Assembly (NCBI GenBank): GCA_030652255.1
Contig: JAUSAZ010000210.1
Location: 62,001 to 126,000 of the forward strand
Reading direction: 5' to 3'
DNA length: 64,000 bases
From: Myxococcales bacterium
GTDB lineage: Bacteria; Myxococcota_A; Polyangia; Polyangiales; Ga0077539
In this document: in pieces, positions 17,147 through 26,071 of the stretch
Layout: the number at the start of each line of letters is the position of its first letter
Numbering within the stretch: the first letter of the stretch is position 1
Translations under genes and position numbers: made by a program
The notes under the pieces: model-generated
Seen by the model: the letters and a program-made list of their open reading frames with translations, nothing else
What the model was told of the DNA's origin: nothing
The model's database searches: none

Positions 17147-19351
17147 ATGTCGATCATTCGTGAGAGCGTCGAGGTCGGTTCGACCACCATCACCATCGAG
17201 ACCGGGCGCATCGCCAAGCAGGCGAACGGCGCGGTGCTCATCAGCGCGGGCGAGTCCATCGTGCTCGTCACCGCGTGCGCGAGCGCCGACGAGCGCCCGG
17301 GCATCGACTTCTTCCCGCTGTCCGTCGACTACGTCGAGAAGACCTTCGCCGCGGGGCGCATCCCGGGCGGGTTCTTCAAGCGCGAGGGGCGCCTCCGGGA
17401 CGAGGAGATCCTCACGTCGCGGCTCATCGATCGCCCCTGCCGGCCGCTCTTCCCGGACGGCTACCGCAACGACATCCAGATCATCGCGACGGTGCTCTCG
17501 GCCGACAAGGTGCACACCACGGACGTGCTCGCCCTCATCGGCGCCAGCACGGCGCTGCACATCAGCGACATCCCCTGGGCGGGCCCCATCGCCGGCGTCC
17601 GCGTCGGGCGCGTCGACGGCAAGCTCGTCGCCAACCCCACCTTCGACGAGATGGCCAAGAGCGACCTCGACATGATCGTCGCCGGCAGCCGCGACGCCAT
17701 CGTGATGGTCGAGGGCGCCGCCGACGAGTTCTCCGAGGACGAGCTCATCGAGGCGCTGATGTTCGCCCACCGCAGCATGCAGGGCGTGCTCGAGCTGCAG
17801 GAGCGCATCCGCGAGGCGGTCGGCAAGCCGAAGAAGCACTTCGCCGCGAAGCGCCCCACGGAGGACATGTTCCGCCGCGTGCGCGAGGTCGTCGGCGCGG
17901 GCCTGAGCGACGCGTCGCGCACCCGCGTGAAGGGCGAGCGGTACGGGAAGTTCAAGGCGCTCAAGAGCCAGATGCTCGAGGCGCTCCGCCCCGAGTTCCC
18001 CGAGAAGGACGGGCTCCTGAAGGAGGCCTTCAGCGAGGTGCAGGGCAACGTCATGCGCCTCATGATCGTCGACGAGATGGTCCGCATCGACGGGCGCGAC
18101 AGCACCACCGTGCGCCCCATCGCGTGCGAGGTCGGCCTGCTCCCGCGCGTGCACGGCAGCGCGCTCTTCACCCGCGGCGAGACCCAGGGCATCGTCACCG
18201 CCACCCTCGGCACCGCGCAGGACGAGCAGAAGATCGACGGGCTCGTCGGCGAGAAGTGGAAGCGCTTCCTGCTGCACTACAACTTCCCGCCGTACTCGGT
18301 CGGCGAGACCAAGCCGATGCGCGGCCCGGGCCGCCGCGAGATCGGGCACGGCAACCTCGCCGAGCGCGCGCTCGCGCGGATGATCCCGCCGGCGGACCAG
18401 TTCCCGTACACGATCCGCATCGTGAGCGAGATCACCGAGTCCAACGGCTCGAGCTCGATGGCCTCCGTCTGCGGCGGCGCGCTCGCCCTCATGGACGCCG
18501 GCGTGCCCATCAAGGCCCCCGTGGCCGGCATCGCGATGGGCCTCATCAAGGAGGGCGACAAGATCGCCATCCTCACCGACATCCTCGGCGACGAAGACCA
18601 CCTCGGCGACATGGACTTCAAGGTCTGCGGCACCGCCAAGGGCGTCACCGCGATCCAGATGGACATCAAGATCGACGGGCTCTCGCGGGAGATCCTCGAG
18701 AAGGCCCTCAAGCAGGCCCGGGACGCGCGGCTGCACATCCTCGGGCGCATGCTCGCGACGCTGCCCACGCACCGCACGGAGATGTCGAAGTACGCGCCGC
18801 GCATCACCACCCTCAAGGTGAACCCGTCGCAGATCCGCCTCGTCATCGGCCCGGGCGGCAAGACCATCAAGGGCATCGTCGACCAGACCGGCGTCGCCAT
18901 CGACGTCGAGGACGACGGCACGGTCAACATCGCCAGCGCCGACAGCGTCGCGGTGCAGCGCGCCATCGACATCATCCGCGGCCTCACCGCCGAGGCCGAG
19001 ATCGGCGCGGTCTACAAGGGCACCGTCAAGCGCATCGTCGACTTCGGGGCCTTCGTGGAGATCTTCCCGGGCACCGAAGGGCTGGTGCACGTCAGCGAGC
19101 TCGCGCACACCCGCGTCGAGAACGTCGGCGACGTCATCAAGGAGGGCCAGGAGGTCGAGGTCAAGGTGCTCTCCATCGAGGAGGGCACCGGCAAGATCCG
19201 CCTCTCGCGCCGCGCCGTGCTCGAGCTCCCGGAGGGCGAGGAGGGCGAGCGCGCCAAGGAGCGCATGGAGAAGTCGCACAACGAGCCGCCCCGCAGCTCC
19301 GGCGGCGACCGCCGTGGTCCGCCCCGCGGCGGCGACCGCCCGCGCCGCTGA
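17147..19351 (+). CDS. pnp: Polyribonucleotide nucleotidyltransferase (PNPase)
   Basis: A 734-residue 3'-5' phosphorolytic exoribonuclease, part of the RNA degradation machinery. Two RNase PH domains (residues 5-140 and about 320-540, the second with FPPYSVGETKPMRGPGRREIGHG split here as FPPYSVGE then GPGRREIGHGNLAERAL), a KH domain with IRLVIGPGGKTIKGI, and an S1 domain with KGTVKRIVDFGAFVEI are all present and in order. The C-terminal 40 residues are charged and Gly/Arg-rich. The ATG at 17147 fits the family N-terminus; the frame is open further upstream through the spacer but that part is not protein-like. Confidence 0.97.
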   Translation: MSIIRESVEVGSTTITIETGRIAKQANGAVLISAGESIVLVTACASADERPGIDFFPLSVDYVEKTFAAGRIPGGFFKREGRLRDEEILTSRLIDRPCRPLFPDGYRNDIQIIATVLSADKVHTTDVLALIGASTALHISDIPWAGPIAGVRVGRVDGKLVANPTFDEMAKSDLDMIVAGSRDAIVMVEGAADEFSEDELIEALMFAHRSMQGVLELQERIREAVGKPKKHFAAKRPTEDMFRRVREVVGAGLSDASRTRVKGERYGKFKALKSQMLEALRPEFPEKDGLLKEAFSEVQGNVMRLMIVDEMVRIDGRDSTTVRPIACEVGLLPRVHGSALFTRGETQGIVTATLGTAQDEQKIDGLVGEKWKRFLLHYNFPPYSVGETKPMRGPGRREIGHGNLAERALARMIPPADQFPYTIRIVSEITESNGSSSMASVCGGALALMDAGVPIKAPVAGIAMGLIKEGDKIAILTDILGDEDHLGDMDFKVCGTAKGVTAIQMDIKIDGLSREILEKALKQARDARLHILGRMLATLPTHRTEMSKYAPRITTLKVNPSQIRLVIGPGGKTIKGIVDQTGVAIDVEDDGTVNIASADSVAVQRAIDIIRGLTAEAEIGAVYKGTVKRIVDFGAFVEIFPGTEGLVHVSELAHTRVENVGDVIKEGQEVEVKVLSIEEGTGKIRLSRRAVLELPEGEEGERAKERMEKSHNEPPRSSGGDRRGPPRGGDRPRR

Positions 19352-19424
19352 TCGGGCGCCCCCGTCACCCCTCCGCTCGTCGCGCGATTGTGCGCGGCGG
19401 GCACCTTCGGTAGAGAGAGCCCCC

Positions 19425-20447
19425 ATGATCGATCCGATGGATGTGGTGCTCGTCGGCGCAACCGGCGCCGTCGGGCAGGAGATGCTCCGCGTGCTGGAGC
19501 AGCGCGCCTTCCCCGTGCGCCGCCTGCGCGTCGTCGCGTCGCCGCGCTCGGCGGGCGGCACGGTGGCGTTCCGCGGCGAGGCCCTGGTGTTGGAGCCGCC
19601 CTCGGCGGGCGTCTTCGACGGCGCCGCGGTCGCGCTCTTCTCCGCGGGCTCGTCCATCGCCCGCGAGTGGGGGCCCGTGGGCGCCGCGGCGGGCTGCCTC
19701 GTGGTCGACAACTCCAGCGCCTTCCGGATGGACGCCGACGTCCCGCTGGTGGTGCCGGAGGTCAACGGCCAGCGCATCCCGGCCCGGGGCGGCATCGTCG
19801 CCAACCCCAACTGCTCGACCATCCAGATGCTGATGGCCCTCAAGCCCCTGCACGACCTCGCGGGCCTCGATCACGTCGTGGTCTCGACCTACCAGGCCAT
19901 CTCGGGCAAGGGCGCCCGGGCGGTGGATGAGTTCGATCGCCAGCAGCGGGCCGTGCAGGCGGGCGAGGCGCCGCCGGTGGCCGTGCTCCCGGGCGTGCTC
20001 GCGGGCAACCTGCTCGCGGACTGGTCCCACGACCCATCGGGCTTCTCCGAGGAGGAGCTCAAGATCGTCGCCGAGAGCCGCAAGATCCTGGAGCTCGCCG
20101 GGCTGCGCATCTCGCCCACCTGCGTGCGCGTCCCGGTGCGCAACGCCCACTCGCAGAGCGTCTGGGCGCGCTTCCGCCGCCCCATCTCCCGCGCCGAGGC
20201 CCTCGAGTGCCTCCGCGCGGCCCCCGGCGTCGTGGTCGACGACCGCGTCGGCCCGGGCCAGCACCCCCAGCCGCGGCTGGTGTCGGGCACCGACGACGTC
20301 GCCGTCGGTCGCGTCCGGCAAGACCTCGACGACCCGCAGGCGCTCTCGCTCTGGATCGTCGGCGACAACCTCCGCAAGGGCGCCGCGCTCAACGCCGTGC
20401 AGATCGCGGAGCGGGCCTTCGGTGTGACGCCTTCGACCCGGGCATGA
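19425..20447 (+). CDS. asd: Aspartate-semialdehyde dehydrogenase
   Basis: Reduces beta-aspartyl phosphate to aspartate semialdehyde, on the way to lysine/diaminopimelate, threonine and methionine. 340 residues. The NADP-binding loop is VLVGATGAVGQEML and the active-site Cys sits in VANPNCSTIQM; the His of the catalytic pair is in VPVRNAHSQSVW. The ATG at 19425 is used; a second ATG four codons later would also fit. It lies 73 bases after pnp and stands alone as a biosynthetic gene. Confidence 0.95.
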   Translation: MIDPMDVVLVGATGAVGQEMLRVLEQRAFPVRRLRVVASPRSAGGTVAFRGEALVLEPPSAGVFDGAAVALFSAGSSIAREWGPVGAAAGCLVVDNSSAFRMDADVPLVVPEVNGQRIPARGGIVANPNCSTIQMLMALKPLHDLAGLDHVVVSTYQAISGKGARAVDEFDRQQRAVQAGEAPPVAVLPGVLAGNLLADWSHDPSGFSEEELKIVAESRKILELAGLRISPTCVRVPVRNAHSQSVWARFRRPISRAEALECLRAAPGVVVDDRVGPGQHPQPRLVSGTDDVAVGRVRQDLDDPQALSLWIVGDNLRKGAALNAVQIAERAFGVTPSTRA

Positions 20448-20545
20448 CCACCCGCGTGACATCCTGGCAGGGCGCCCTGGCCGGCGACGCGCGCGGGCCC
20501 GCGGTGTTTCCCGACGATCGTGCGCCGCGCTCGGAGGAACGACCC

Positions 20546-21718
20546 TTGCTGCTCGCTCGAGGGATGTTGCGTCGTCAGATTCTGGTCGGGCTCGCGGTGA
20601 TGGGTCTGTCGACCCCGGGTCTCGCCCAGATCTTCACCAACATCTCCCGCTCGGGTTCGCCCCGCACCACCGACCCGGGCGGCGTGCAGGGCGCGCTCAA
20701 CACCACTTCCCCCATCGGCCGCCGCGACTGCGAGGGCGAGGAGTGGACCTTCACGATCAACTACTCCGCCAACCCCGGCGGGATGCTCACCACCTCCCTC
20801 CAGTACTTCGTCGGCGCCGACGCGATGGCGTGCTCGATGGCCAACGCCCGCGCGCCGGTGGTCTCGGGCACCCCGCGGTGCTGGCCCATCCGGCAGACGC
20901 CGTCGTTGACCTTCACCAACCCGACGACGCCGCTCAGCTACACCATCCGCATCCAGAGCCGGTACCTGATCGACCCGGAGGGCGGCAACTGCGAGACGCC
21001 CGGGACGACGCAGGGGACCTCGAACACCAACTACCTCTCGGTGCTCGCCTTCCCCCCGTCGGACATGAACGTCATCGGGACATACCCGATCTCGTATGAC
21101 GTGACCCCGCCGGACGCCCCCACCGACGTGATCGCCGGGCCTGGCGAGGGGGTCGCGGTCGTCTCTTGGACCTACCCCGGCTCGCTCTCGACCTCGACGG
21201 ACGGCGGCACCACCACCGCGGCGCCGCCCGACCTCCAGGGCTACTGGCTGCTCTGCGACCCGCCGCCCAACTCTTCGGCCCCGGCTGACGGGGGCGTGGT
21301 CGACGCCGCCGTGCTCCCCGGCGACGACGAGGAGGACGGGAGCGACGCCACGTGCGCGGCGTCGACGCTCGCGACCGTGGACGTCAACGACAGCGCGGTG
21401 TTCGCCCGCTACCGGTGCAGCGACCTCATCGGAGCGACCGCGACCCGCGCCGTGGCGCAGGGCCTCGTCAACGGGCGCTCGTACCGCATCGCGGTCGTGG
21501 CGCAGGACCTCGCGGGCAACCGCAGCACCGTGTCGGCCGCGGGCAACTGCGTGACCCCGGTGCCCATCACGGATTTCTGGGAGTCATACCGCGCGGCCGG
21601 CGGTCAGGCGCGCCCCGGCGCCTGCGCGGTGCGGGTGGGTCGGGTCGGCGGGGCGGGCGCGTGGATGGGTCTGGCGTTGGGCGTCGCGCTCTGGGCGCGG
21701 CGCAGGAGAACCCGATGA
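20546..21718 (+). CDS. Surface protein with MYXO-CTERM-like tail (MXAN_2561-like)
   Basis: A 390-residue exported protein. An N-terminal signal (LRRQILVGLAVMGLSTPGLAQ, 21 residues, shown here as LRRQILVGLAVMG then LSTPGLAQ) leads to a beta-rich body with a fibronectin-type stretch near residues 185-310. The C-terminus has a Cys (PGACAV), a hydrophobic segment (WMGLALGVALWA) and a final RRRRTR, the layout of MYXO-CTERM sorting tags. The TTG at 20546 follows GGAGGAA at six bases and is preferred; the ATG at 20564 has no such site and starts the signal directly. The stop overlaps the next ATG (ATGA). The pair resembles the MXAN_2561/MXAN_2562 families from memory. Confidence 0.75.
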   Translation: MLLARGMLRRQILVGLAVMGLSTPGLAQIFTNISRSGSPRTTDPGGVQGALNTTSPIGRRDCEGEEWTFTINYSANPGGMLTTSLQYFVGADAMACSMANARAPVVSGTPRCWPIRQTPSLTFTNPTTPLSYTIRIQSRYLIDPEGGNCETPGTTQGTSNTNYLSVLAFPPSDMNVIGTYPISYDVTPPDAPTDVIAGPGEGVAVVSWTYPGSLSTSTDGGTTTAAPPDLQGYWLLCDPPPNSSAPADGGVVDAAVLPGDDEEDGSDATCAASTLATVDVNDSAVFARYRCSDLIGATATRAVAQGLVNGRSYRIAVVAQDLAGNRSTVSAAGNCVTPVPITDFWESYRAAGGQARPGACAVRVGRVGGAGAWMGLALGVALWARRRRTR

Positions 21719-22542
21719 GTCGCTGGTGGTCATGTGCGGTCGCGGGTGTCATTGCTGTCGCGGCGCCGTCGGTCGCCAGCGCGCAGACCTTCGAGCTCTT
21801 CGGGCCCGACAGTTCGCGCAGCCGGCACGAGTCGGAGCAGAACTTCCTCATCGAGCTGCGGGGCGGCCCCTGGTACCCGAACACCGACTCGGAGTTCGAC
21901 GGCCGCGCGACGCCCTTCGCGGACATGTTCGGCGCCACCAACCGCCTGCAGCTCGGCGTCGAGTTCGACTGGCAGTTCCTGCGCATCAACCCGATCGGGT
22001 CGATCGGTCTCGGAGTCGGCGCGGGCTACACCTCCGCCTCCGCCATCGCGCCGCTCACCCAGAACCCGATGCCCCCTGCGGCGGGCTGGGAGCGCCCCTC
22101 GGACGGCCAGGAGACGACCCTCCAGGTGATCCCGGCCTACGCCGTCGCGGTGGTGCGCATCGACGTCCTGGCGCGTCGCACCGTCATCCCCCTGGTGCCG
22201 TACATCAAATACGGGGTCGGGTATGCCTACTGGTGGATCACCAACGGCGACACCCTCTCGCGGCGCTCGCTCGGGCTCTCACCGGGCGCGAGCGCGACGG
22301 ACTCCGACCTGGGCCAGGCCGCGACCGGCGGGAGCCTCGGCACCCACTTCGCCGCGGGCCTGATGTTCCGCCTCGACATCTTCGAGCCCGCGGTGCAGCG
22401 CGGCTGGGACCTCCAGATGGGCGTCAACCACAGCTACGTCTTCGCGGAGTACGTGCGCTCCGACATCGGCTCGCTAGGCTCGCGCCCGCAGCTGCGCCTC
22501 GGCACCGAGACGTGGAACGTCGGCCTCGCGATGGAGTTCTGA
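21715..22542 (+). CDS. Outer-membrane beta-barrel protein (MXAN_2562-like)
   Basis: A 275-residue protein with a signal peptide cut near ASAQ. The rest is rich in alternating aromatic/aliphatic strands (LQLGVEFDWQFLRI, GYTSASAIAP, YIKYGVGYAYWW, GVNHSYVFAEYVR) and ends with a C-terminal Phe (GLAMEF), the signature of barrel assembly by BamA. It shares an ATGA junction with the MYXO-CTERM-like protein before it, so the two are made together and may form one surface complex. Function unknown. Confidence 0.78.
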   Translation: MSRWWSCAVAGVIAVAAPSVASAQTFELFGPDSSRSRHESEQNFLIELRGGPWYPNTDSEFDGRATPFADMFGATNRLQLGVEFDWQFLRINPIGSIGLGVGAGYTSASAIAPLTQNPMPPAAGWERPSDGQETTLQVIPAYAVAVVRIDVLARRTVIPLVPYIKYGVGYAYWWITNGDTLSRRSLGLSPGASATDSDLGQAATGGSLGTHFAAGLMFRLDIFEPAVQRGWDLQMGVNHSYVFAEYVRSDIGSLGSRPQLRLGTETWNVGLAMEF

Positions 22543-22567
22543 TCGGGGGTTTGGGACGGGAGCGGTC

Positions 22568-22589
22568 GGCACCTCCTGAGGGAGGTGCC
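22568..22589. terminator. Perfect hairpin between converging genes
   Basis: GGCACCTCC (22568-22576), loop TGAG, GGAGGTGCC (22581-22589): nine perfect pairs in the 77-base gap between the barrel gene and the SPFH gene, both ending here. No T-run follows on either strand, so if it ends transcription it may need Rho or act as a 3'-end stabiliser. Confidence 0.55.
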
Positions 22590-22619
22590 CGGCCGGAGGG
22601 GAGGGGAGGGGAGGGAGCT

Positions 22620-23951
22620 TCAGCGCTGCGCGGGCGGCGTCGAGGGGTTGCCGCACTCGGGGCAGAAGCGCGCGTTGGGCGCGAGCTCGACGCCGCAGCC
22701 GGTGCACACCTTCTTCGCGGCCACGGCGATGTTGCCGCCGCACTCCGCGCAGAACTTCCCGGGGCGCACCTGCGCGTTGCAGTGGGGGCAGGTGATGCTG
22801 CCGCCCTGCTGGGCCATCGCGCCGCCGGCCACGGCGCCCGCGGCCATCGCGCCGCCGAGGGCCCCAGCGCCGCCGCCGACGAGGCCGCCGAGCGCGCCGC
22901 CTGCGAGGTTGGACCCGAGCGAAGCGCCGACGCCGACCTGCGCGGCCATGCCCGCGAGGCCCGTGTTGGCGCCGCCCTGGGCGAGCCCGGCGCCCGCGCC
23001 GCGCATCGCCTCGAACTGCCCGAGGCGGTTGATGTCACCGCCGGCCATCTGCACGTACGCGGCGTCGTTGGCGCGGCGCTGGTCGAGCGCGAACTGCGCC
23101 GCCTGGGCCTGGTACTGCGCCGTCGACACGTTGACCTGCGCGGCGGCCGCGGCGGCCTGCGCCTGGAGGGCGGCGCGCTGGATGGAGATCTCGTCGACCT
23201 GGAGGCCGACCATCTGCTCGGCGACCTTCTGGCGCATCTCGTCGAAGCGCTTCACGTCCTCCTCGGGGACGTCGACCTCGAGCTTGGTGACCTTGACGAT
23301 GCGGATGCCGGCCTGCGCGAGCTCGGTGGCGTTGGCCACGCACGCGGCGGCGAGCTCGTCCTGCATGTCCATGATGTCGAGCACCGAGCGGCGCTGCTCG
23401 CGGGCGAGCTTGCCGATGGTGCTCTTCACGGTGTTGAAGAACGAGTTCACGAACCAGTCGAAGATGTCCGCGTGCTCCTGGTACTTCCGCATTCCGAAGT
23501 ACTGGTAGATCAGGGTCTCGGGGTTCTCGACGCGGAGCAGGATCTCACCGTGGCAGCGCGCCCGGAGGCGGATGCTGGTCATCGGGTCGATCATGTTCCC
23601 GAGGGTGCCGCCGAACTTCTTGGGGAACGGCGTCCGCTTGACGAAGAAAAGCTCCGTCATCAGGAAGTTGCCGCCCGTGTACTGGTCGATGAAGTTCGAG
23701 AGGAAGGGGATGTTCGCCGTCGACAGCGTGCAGCGCCCCGCGTCGAGGGTGCCCACCGGCCGACCCTCCTTGGAGAACACGCCCCACTCGTCCGCGCGCA
23801 CGGTGCACTGCGCGAACATCGGGATCGTCTGATCGGGGTGCTTCCAGATCAGGTCGTTGTTGTCCTCCGGGCGCGCGATCATCATCTCGCGGACGCCGTT
23901 CTTCACCACATCGCTCTGCAGGAAGTTCTTCGCGCTGTCGATCAGTCCCAT
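22620..23951 (-). CDS. SPFH-domain protein with C-terminal double zinc ribbon
   Basis: A 443-residue protein of the SPFH/YdjI type (sometimes called virion-core-like). Residues 1-260 carry the SPFH fold, with IPMFAQCTVRADEWGVF and GIRIVKVTKLEVDVPEEDV. A coiled, Ala/Gln-rich region follows (residues 260-310), then a Gly/Ala-rich hydrophobic stretch (330-380) and two C-terminal zinc ribbons (CPHCNAQVRPGKFCAEC, CTGCGVELAPNARFCPEC). Such proteins are thought to assemble on membranes and to organise partners. It stands alone, ends against the barrel gene, and starts beside the YgiQ gene end. Confidence 0.82.
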   Translation of the reverse strand: MGLIDSAKNFLQSDVVKNGVREMMIARPEDNNDLIWKHPDQTIPMFAQCTVRADEWGVFSKEGRPVGTLDAGRCTLSTANIPFLSNFIDQYTGGNFLMTELFFVKRTPFPKKFGGTLGNMIDPMTSIRLRARCHGEILLRVENPETLIYQYFGMRKYQEHADIFDWFVNSFFNTVKSTIGKLAREQRRSVLDIMDMQDELAAACVANATELAQAGIRIVKVTKLEVDVPEEDVKRFDEMRQKVAEQMVGLQVDEISIQRAALQAQAAAAAAQVNVSTAQYQAQAAQFALDQRRANDAAYVQMAGGDINRLGQFEAMRGAGAGLAQGGANTGLAGMAAQVGVGASLGSNLAGGALGGLVGGGAGALGGAMAAGAVAGGAMAQQGGSITCPHCNAQVRPGKFCAECGGNIAVAAKKVCTGCGVELAPNARFCPECGNPSTPPAQR

Positions 23952-24106
23952 GCGTGCTCACCGGCTCCTCTGGTGTTGGGCATCGCCCTCCACCCACTAC
24001 GCCACACTGCGACGTCTTACGCGCGACGACCATCGAGGCTTCCGGAGCCCCGCCGATCGTCGGCCGCGCCTTCGGGGCGGAACCATACTTTGCCGCCCCG
24101 GGCGCT

Positions 24107-26041
24107 TCAACCGCGACGTTCGCGGGACGGCGGCCGCGCCCGCCCACCCCCCCGCTGCTGGTGGATCGACAGCGAGCCCTTCCCCGACGCGGGCGGCACG
24201 AGGCACCCCGGCCGGGTCCCGATGAGGTCCTGGCGTCCGGCCTTGACGAGCGCCTCGCGGGTCTCGTCGTGGTGCGCCGGGTCCCAGTACAGGATGAGCG
24301 CCTTCTGGAGCCGCTTCTCGTAGAGGTCGCGGGCCGTGTACACGGGCGTCCGCGAGAGCGGGTCGATGCCCGTGAAGTACATCGTCGTCGCCACGCTCAT
24401 CGGCGTCGGGATGAAGTCCTGCACCTGGCGCGGCTTCATGTTGCGGGACTTCAGCCAGAGCGCGAGGTCGACCATGTCCTTGAGCGTCGAGCCCGGGTGC
24501 CCGGAGATGAAGTACGGCACCAGGAACTGGTTCTTCCCCGACTCCTCGCTCGCGCACTGAAACTGCTCGGCGAAGCGCTCGTAGCTCTCGATGCCGGGCT
24601 TCTTCATCTTGTCGAGCACGTCCTTGTTGGAGTGCTCCGGGGCCACCGAGAGCTGGCCCCCGGTGTGGTGCTTCGCGAGCGTCTCGATGAACTCCGGCGA
24701 GCGCTCGGCGAGGTCGTAGCGCACCCCCGACGCCAGGAAGACCTTCTTCACCCCGGGCTCTTCGCGCACCCGCTTCATCAGCGAGAGCAGCGGCCCGTGG
24801 TCGGTGACGAGGTTCTCGCAGATGCCCGGGTGCACGCAGGAGAGGCGCCGGCACGACGCCTCGATCTTCTCCTCCTTGCAGCGCATCTCGTACATGTTGG
24901 CGGTGGGGCCCCCGAGGTCGCTGATGACCCCGTTGAAGCCCTCCATGCGCCGCAGCGCCCGCACCTCGCGCAGCACGCTCTCGGCCGAGCGCGACGAGAT
25001 CACCCGCCCCTCGTGCTCGGTGATGGAGCAGAACGTGCAGCCCCCGAAGCACCCGCGCATCGTCACGATGGAGTGCTTCACCGTCTCGAATGCGGGGATG
25101 GGCGCGTCGTACTGCCAGTGCGCCTTGCGCAGGAAGGGCAGGTCGTAGAGGCCGTCCATCGCGCTGGTCTCGAGCGCGAAGGCGGGCGGGTTGAAGTACA
25201 CCGCCTCGTGCTCGTGGGCCTGCAGCAACGGCCGCGCGTTGCCGGGGTTGGTCTCGTACTGAAACGCCCGGGACATCTCCGCGAAGGCGGCCTTGTCGGT
25301 GCGCGCCTGGTCGTAGGTGGGCAGCACCACCACGCCACCGTCCGTCGTGTGACGGCTCGGCGCGATGCCCTCCCACTGCCCCTTGCGCAGGACGTACGCG
25401 GTGCCGCGCACGTCGCGGATCTGCTCGATGCGCTCGCCCTCCTTCAGGCGCCGCGCGACCTCCCACACGGGGCTCTCGCCCATGCCGAAGATCAGCAGGT
25501 CGGCCTTGGCGTCGAGCAGGATCGAGCGCCGGACCGAGTCCGACCAGTAGTCGTAGTGGGCGATGCGGCGGAGCGACGCCTCGATGCCGCCGAGCACCAG
25601 CGGCACCCCCGGGAAGGCCTGCCGGCAAAGGTTGGCGTACACGATGGACGCGCGGTTGGGGCGCAGCCCGGTGCGGCCGCCGGGCGAGTACTGGTCCTCC
25701 GCGCGGACCTTCTTCTGCGCGGTGAGCTTGTTGAGCATCGAGTCGAGGTTGCCCGCCGTGATGCCCACCATCACCCGCGGCACCCCCATGCGCAGGAGGT
25801 CTTTCGTGTCGCGCCAGTCGGGCTGCGCGATCATCCCGACGCGAAACCCCCGCCCCTCGAGGAAGCGCCCGATGAGCGCCCCGCCGAAGGCCGGGTGGTC
25901 GACGTAGGCGTCCCCGTTCACGATCAGGATGTCGATCGCGTCCCAGCCGCGGGCGTCCATCTCCTCCCGGGTCGTCGGCAGGAAGCGTCGGAGGTCGCGC
26001 GGCGGCGCTTGCGCACTGCGTCGGAGGCTAACGAGGTCCAT
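24107..26041 (-). CDS. YgiQ-family radical SAM protein
   Basis: A 644-residue radical SAM enzyme. The cluster motif is [12 protein letters not shown] near residue 325; before it lie the YgiQ N-terminal domain ([27 protein letters not shown]) and the conserved RGTAYVLR stretch; after it, [14 protein letters not shown] and [11 protein letters not shown] fit the family. YgiQ proteins are widespread but their reaction is not established. The ATG at 26041 is chosen because the family N-terminus starts there; the open frame upstream is antisense to the kinase gene. The gene diverges from the kinase gene with only 30 bases between them. Confidence 0.9.
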   Translation of the reverse strand: MDLVSLRRSAQAPPRDLRRFLPTTREEMDARGWDAIDILIVNGDAYVDHPAFGGALIGRFLEGRGFRVGMIAQPDWRDTKDLLRMGVPRVMVGITAGNLDSMLNKLTAQKKVRAEDQYSPGGRTGLRPNRASIVYANLCRQAFPGVPLVLGGIEASLRRIAHYDYWSDSVRRSILLDAKADLLIFGMGESPVWEVARRLKEGERIEQIRDVRGTAYVLRKGQWEGIAPSRHTTDGGVVVLPTYDQARTDKAAFAEMSRAFQYETNPGNARPLLQAHEHEAVYFNPPAFALETSAMDGLYDLPFLRKAHWQYDAPIPAFETVKHSIVTMRGCFGGCTFCSITEHEGRVISSRSAESVLREVRALRRMEGFNGVISDLGGPTANMYEMRCKEEKIEASCRRLSCVHPGICENLVTDHGPLLSLMKRVREEPGVKKVFLASGVRYDLAERSPEFIETLAKHHTGGQLSVAPEHSNKDVLDKMKKPGIESYERFAEQFQCASEESGKNQFLVPYFISGHPGSTLKDMVDLALWLKSRNMKPRQVQDFIPTPMSVATTMYFTGIDPLSRTPVYTARDLYEKRLQKALILYWDPAHHDETREALVKAGRQDLIGTRPGCLVPPASGKGSLSIHQQRGGGRARPPSRERRG

Positions 26042-26052
26042 GGCTGGCCGGT

Positions 26053-26065
26053 ACTCTAGTAGAGT
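26053..26065. promoter_or_regulatory. Perfect 6+1+6 palindrome in a 30-bp divergent gap
   Basis: ACTCTA-G-TAGAGT sits in the 30 bases between the starts of the YgiQ gene (minus) and the kinase gene (plus), 12 bases from one start codon and seven from the other. A protein bound here would cover both start regions. No promoter elements fit in the gap, so promoters of each gene must lie inside the other gene. Confidence 0.45.
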
Positions 26066-26071
26066 CCGCGC

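Noticed and set aside
17033-19843. Very long open frame antisense to pnp
   Set aside because: The sequence is rich in Arg, Ala, Gly and His without any motif and mirrors pnp codon use; long antisense frames are expected at this G+C content.
20492-20503. CGCGGGCCCGCG palindrome after asd as a terminator
   Set aside because: Pairing leaves four pairs around a four-base loop; the T-run is short.
21726-24323. Long plus-strand open frame across the barrel and SPFH genes
   Set aside because: It crosses two well-supported genes, one of them in the opposite direction, and has no recognisable domain.
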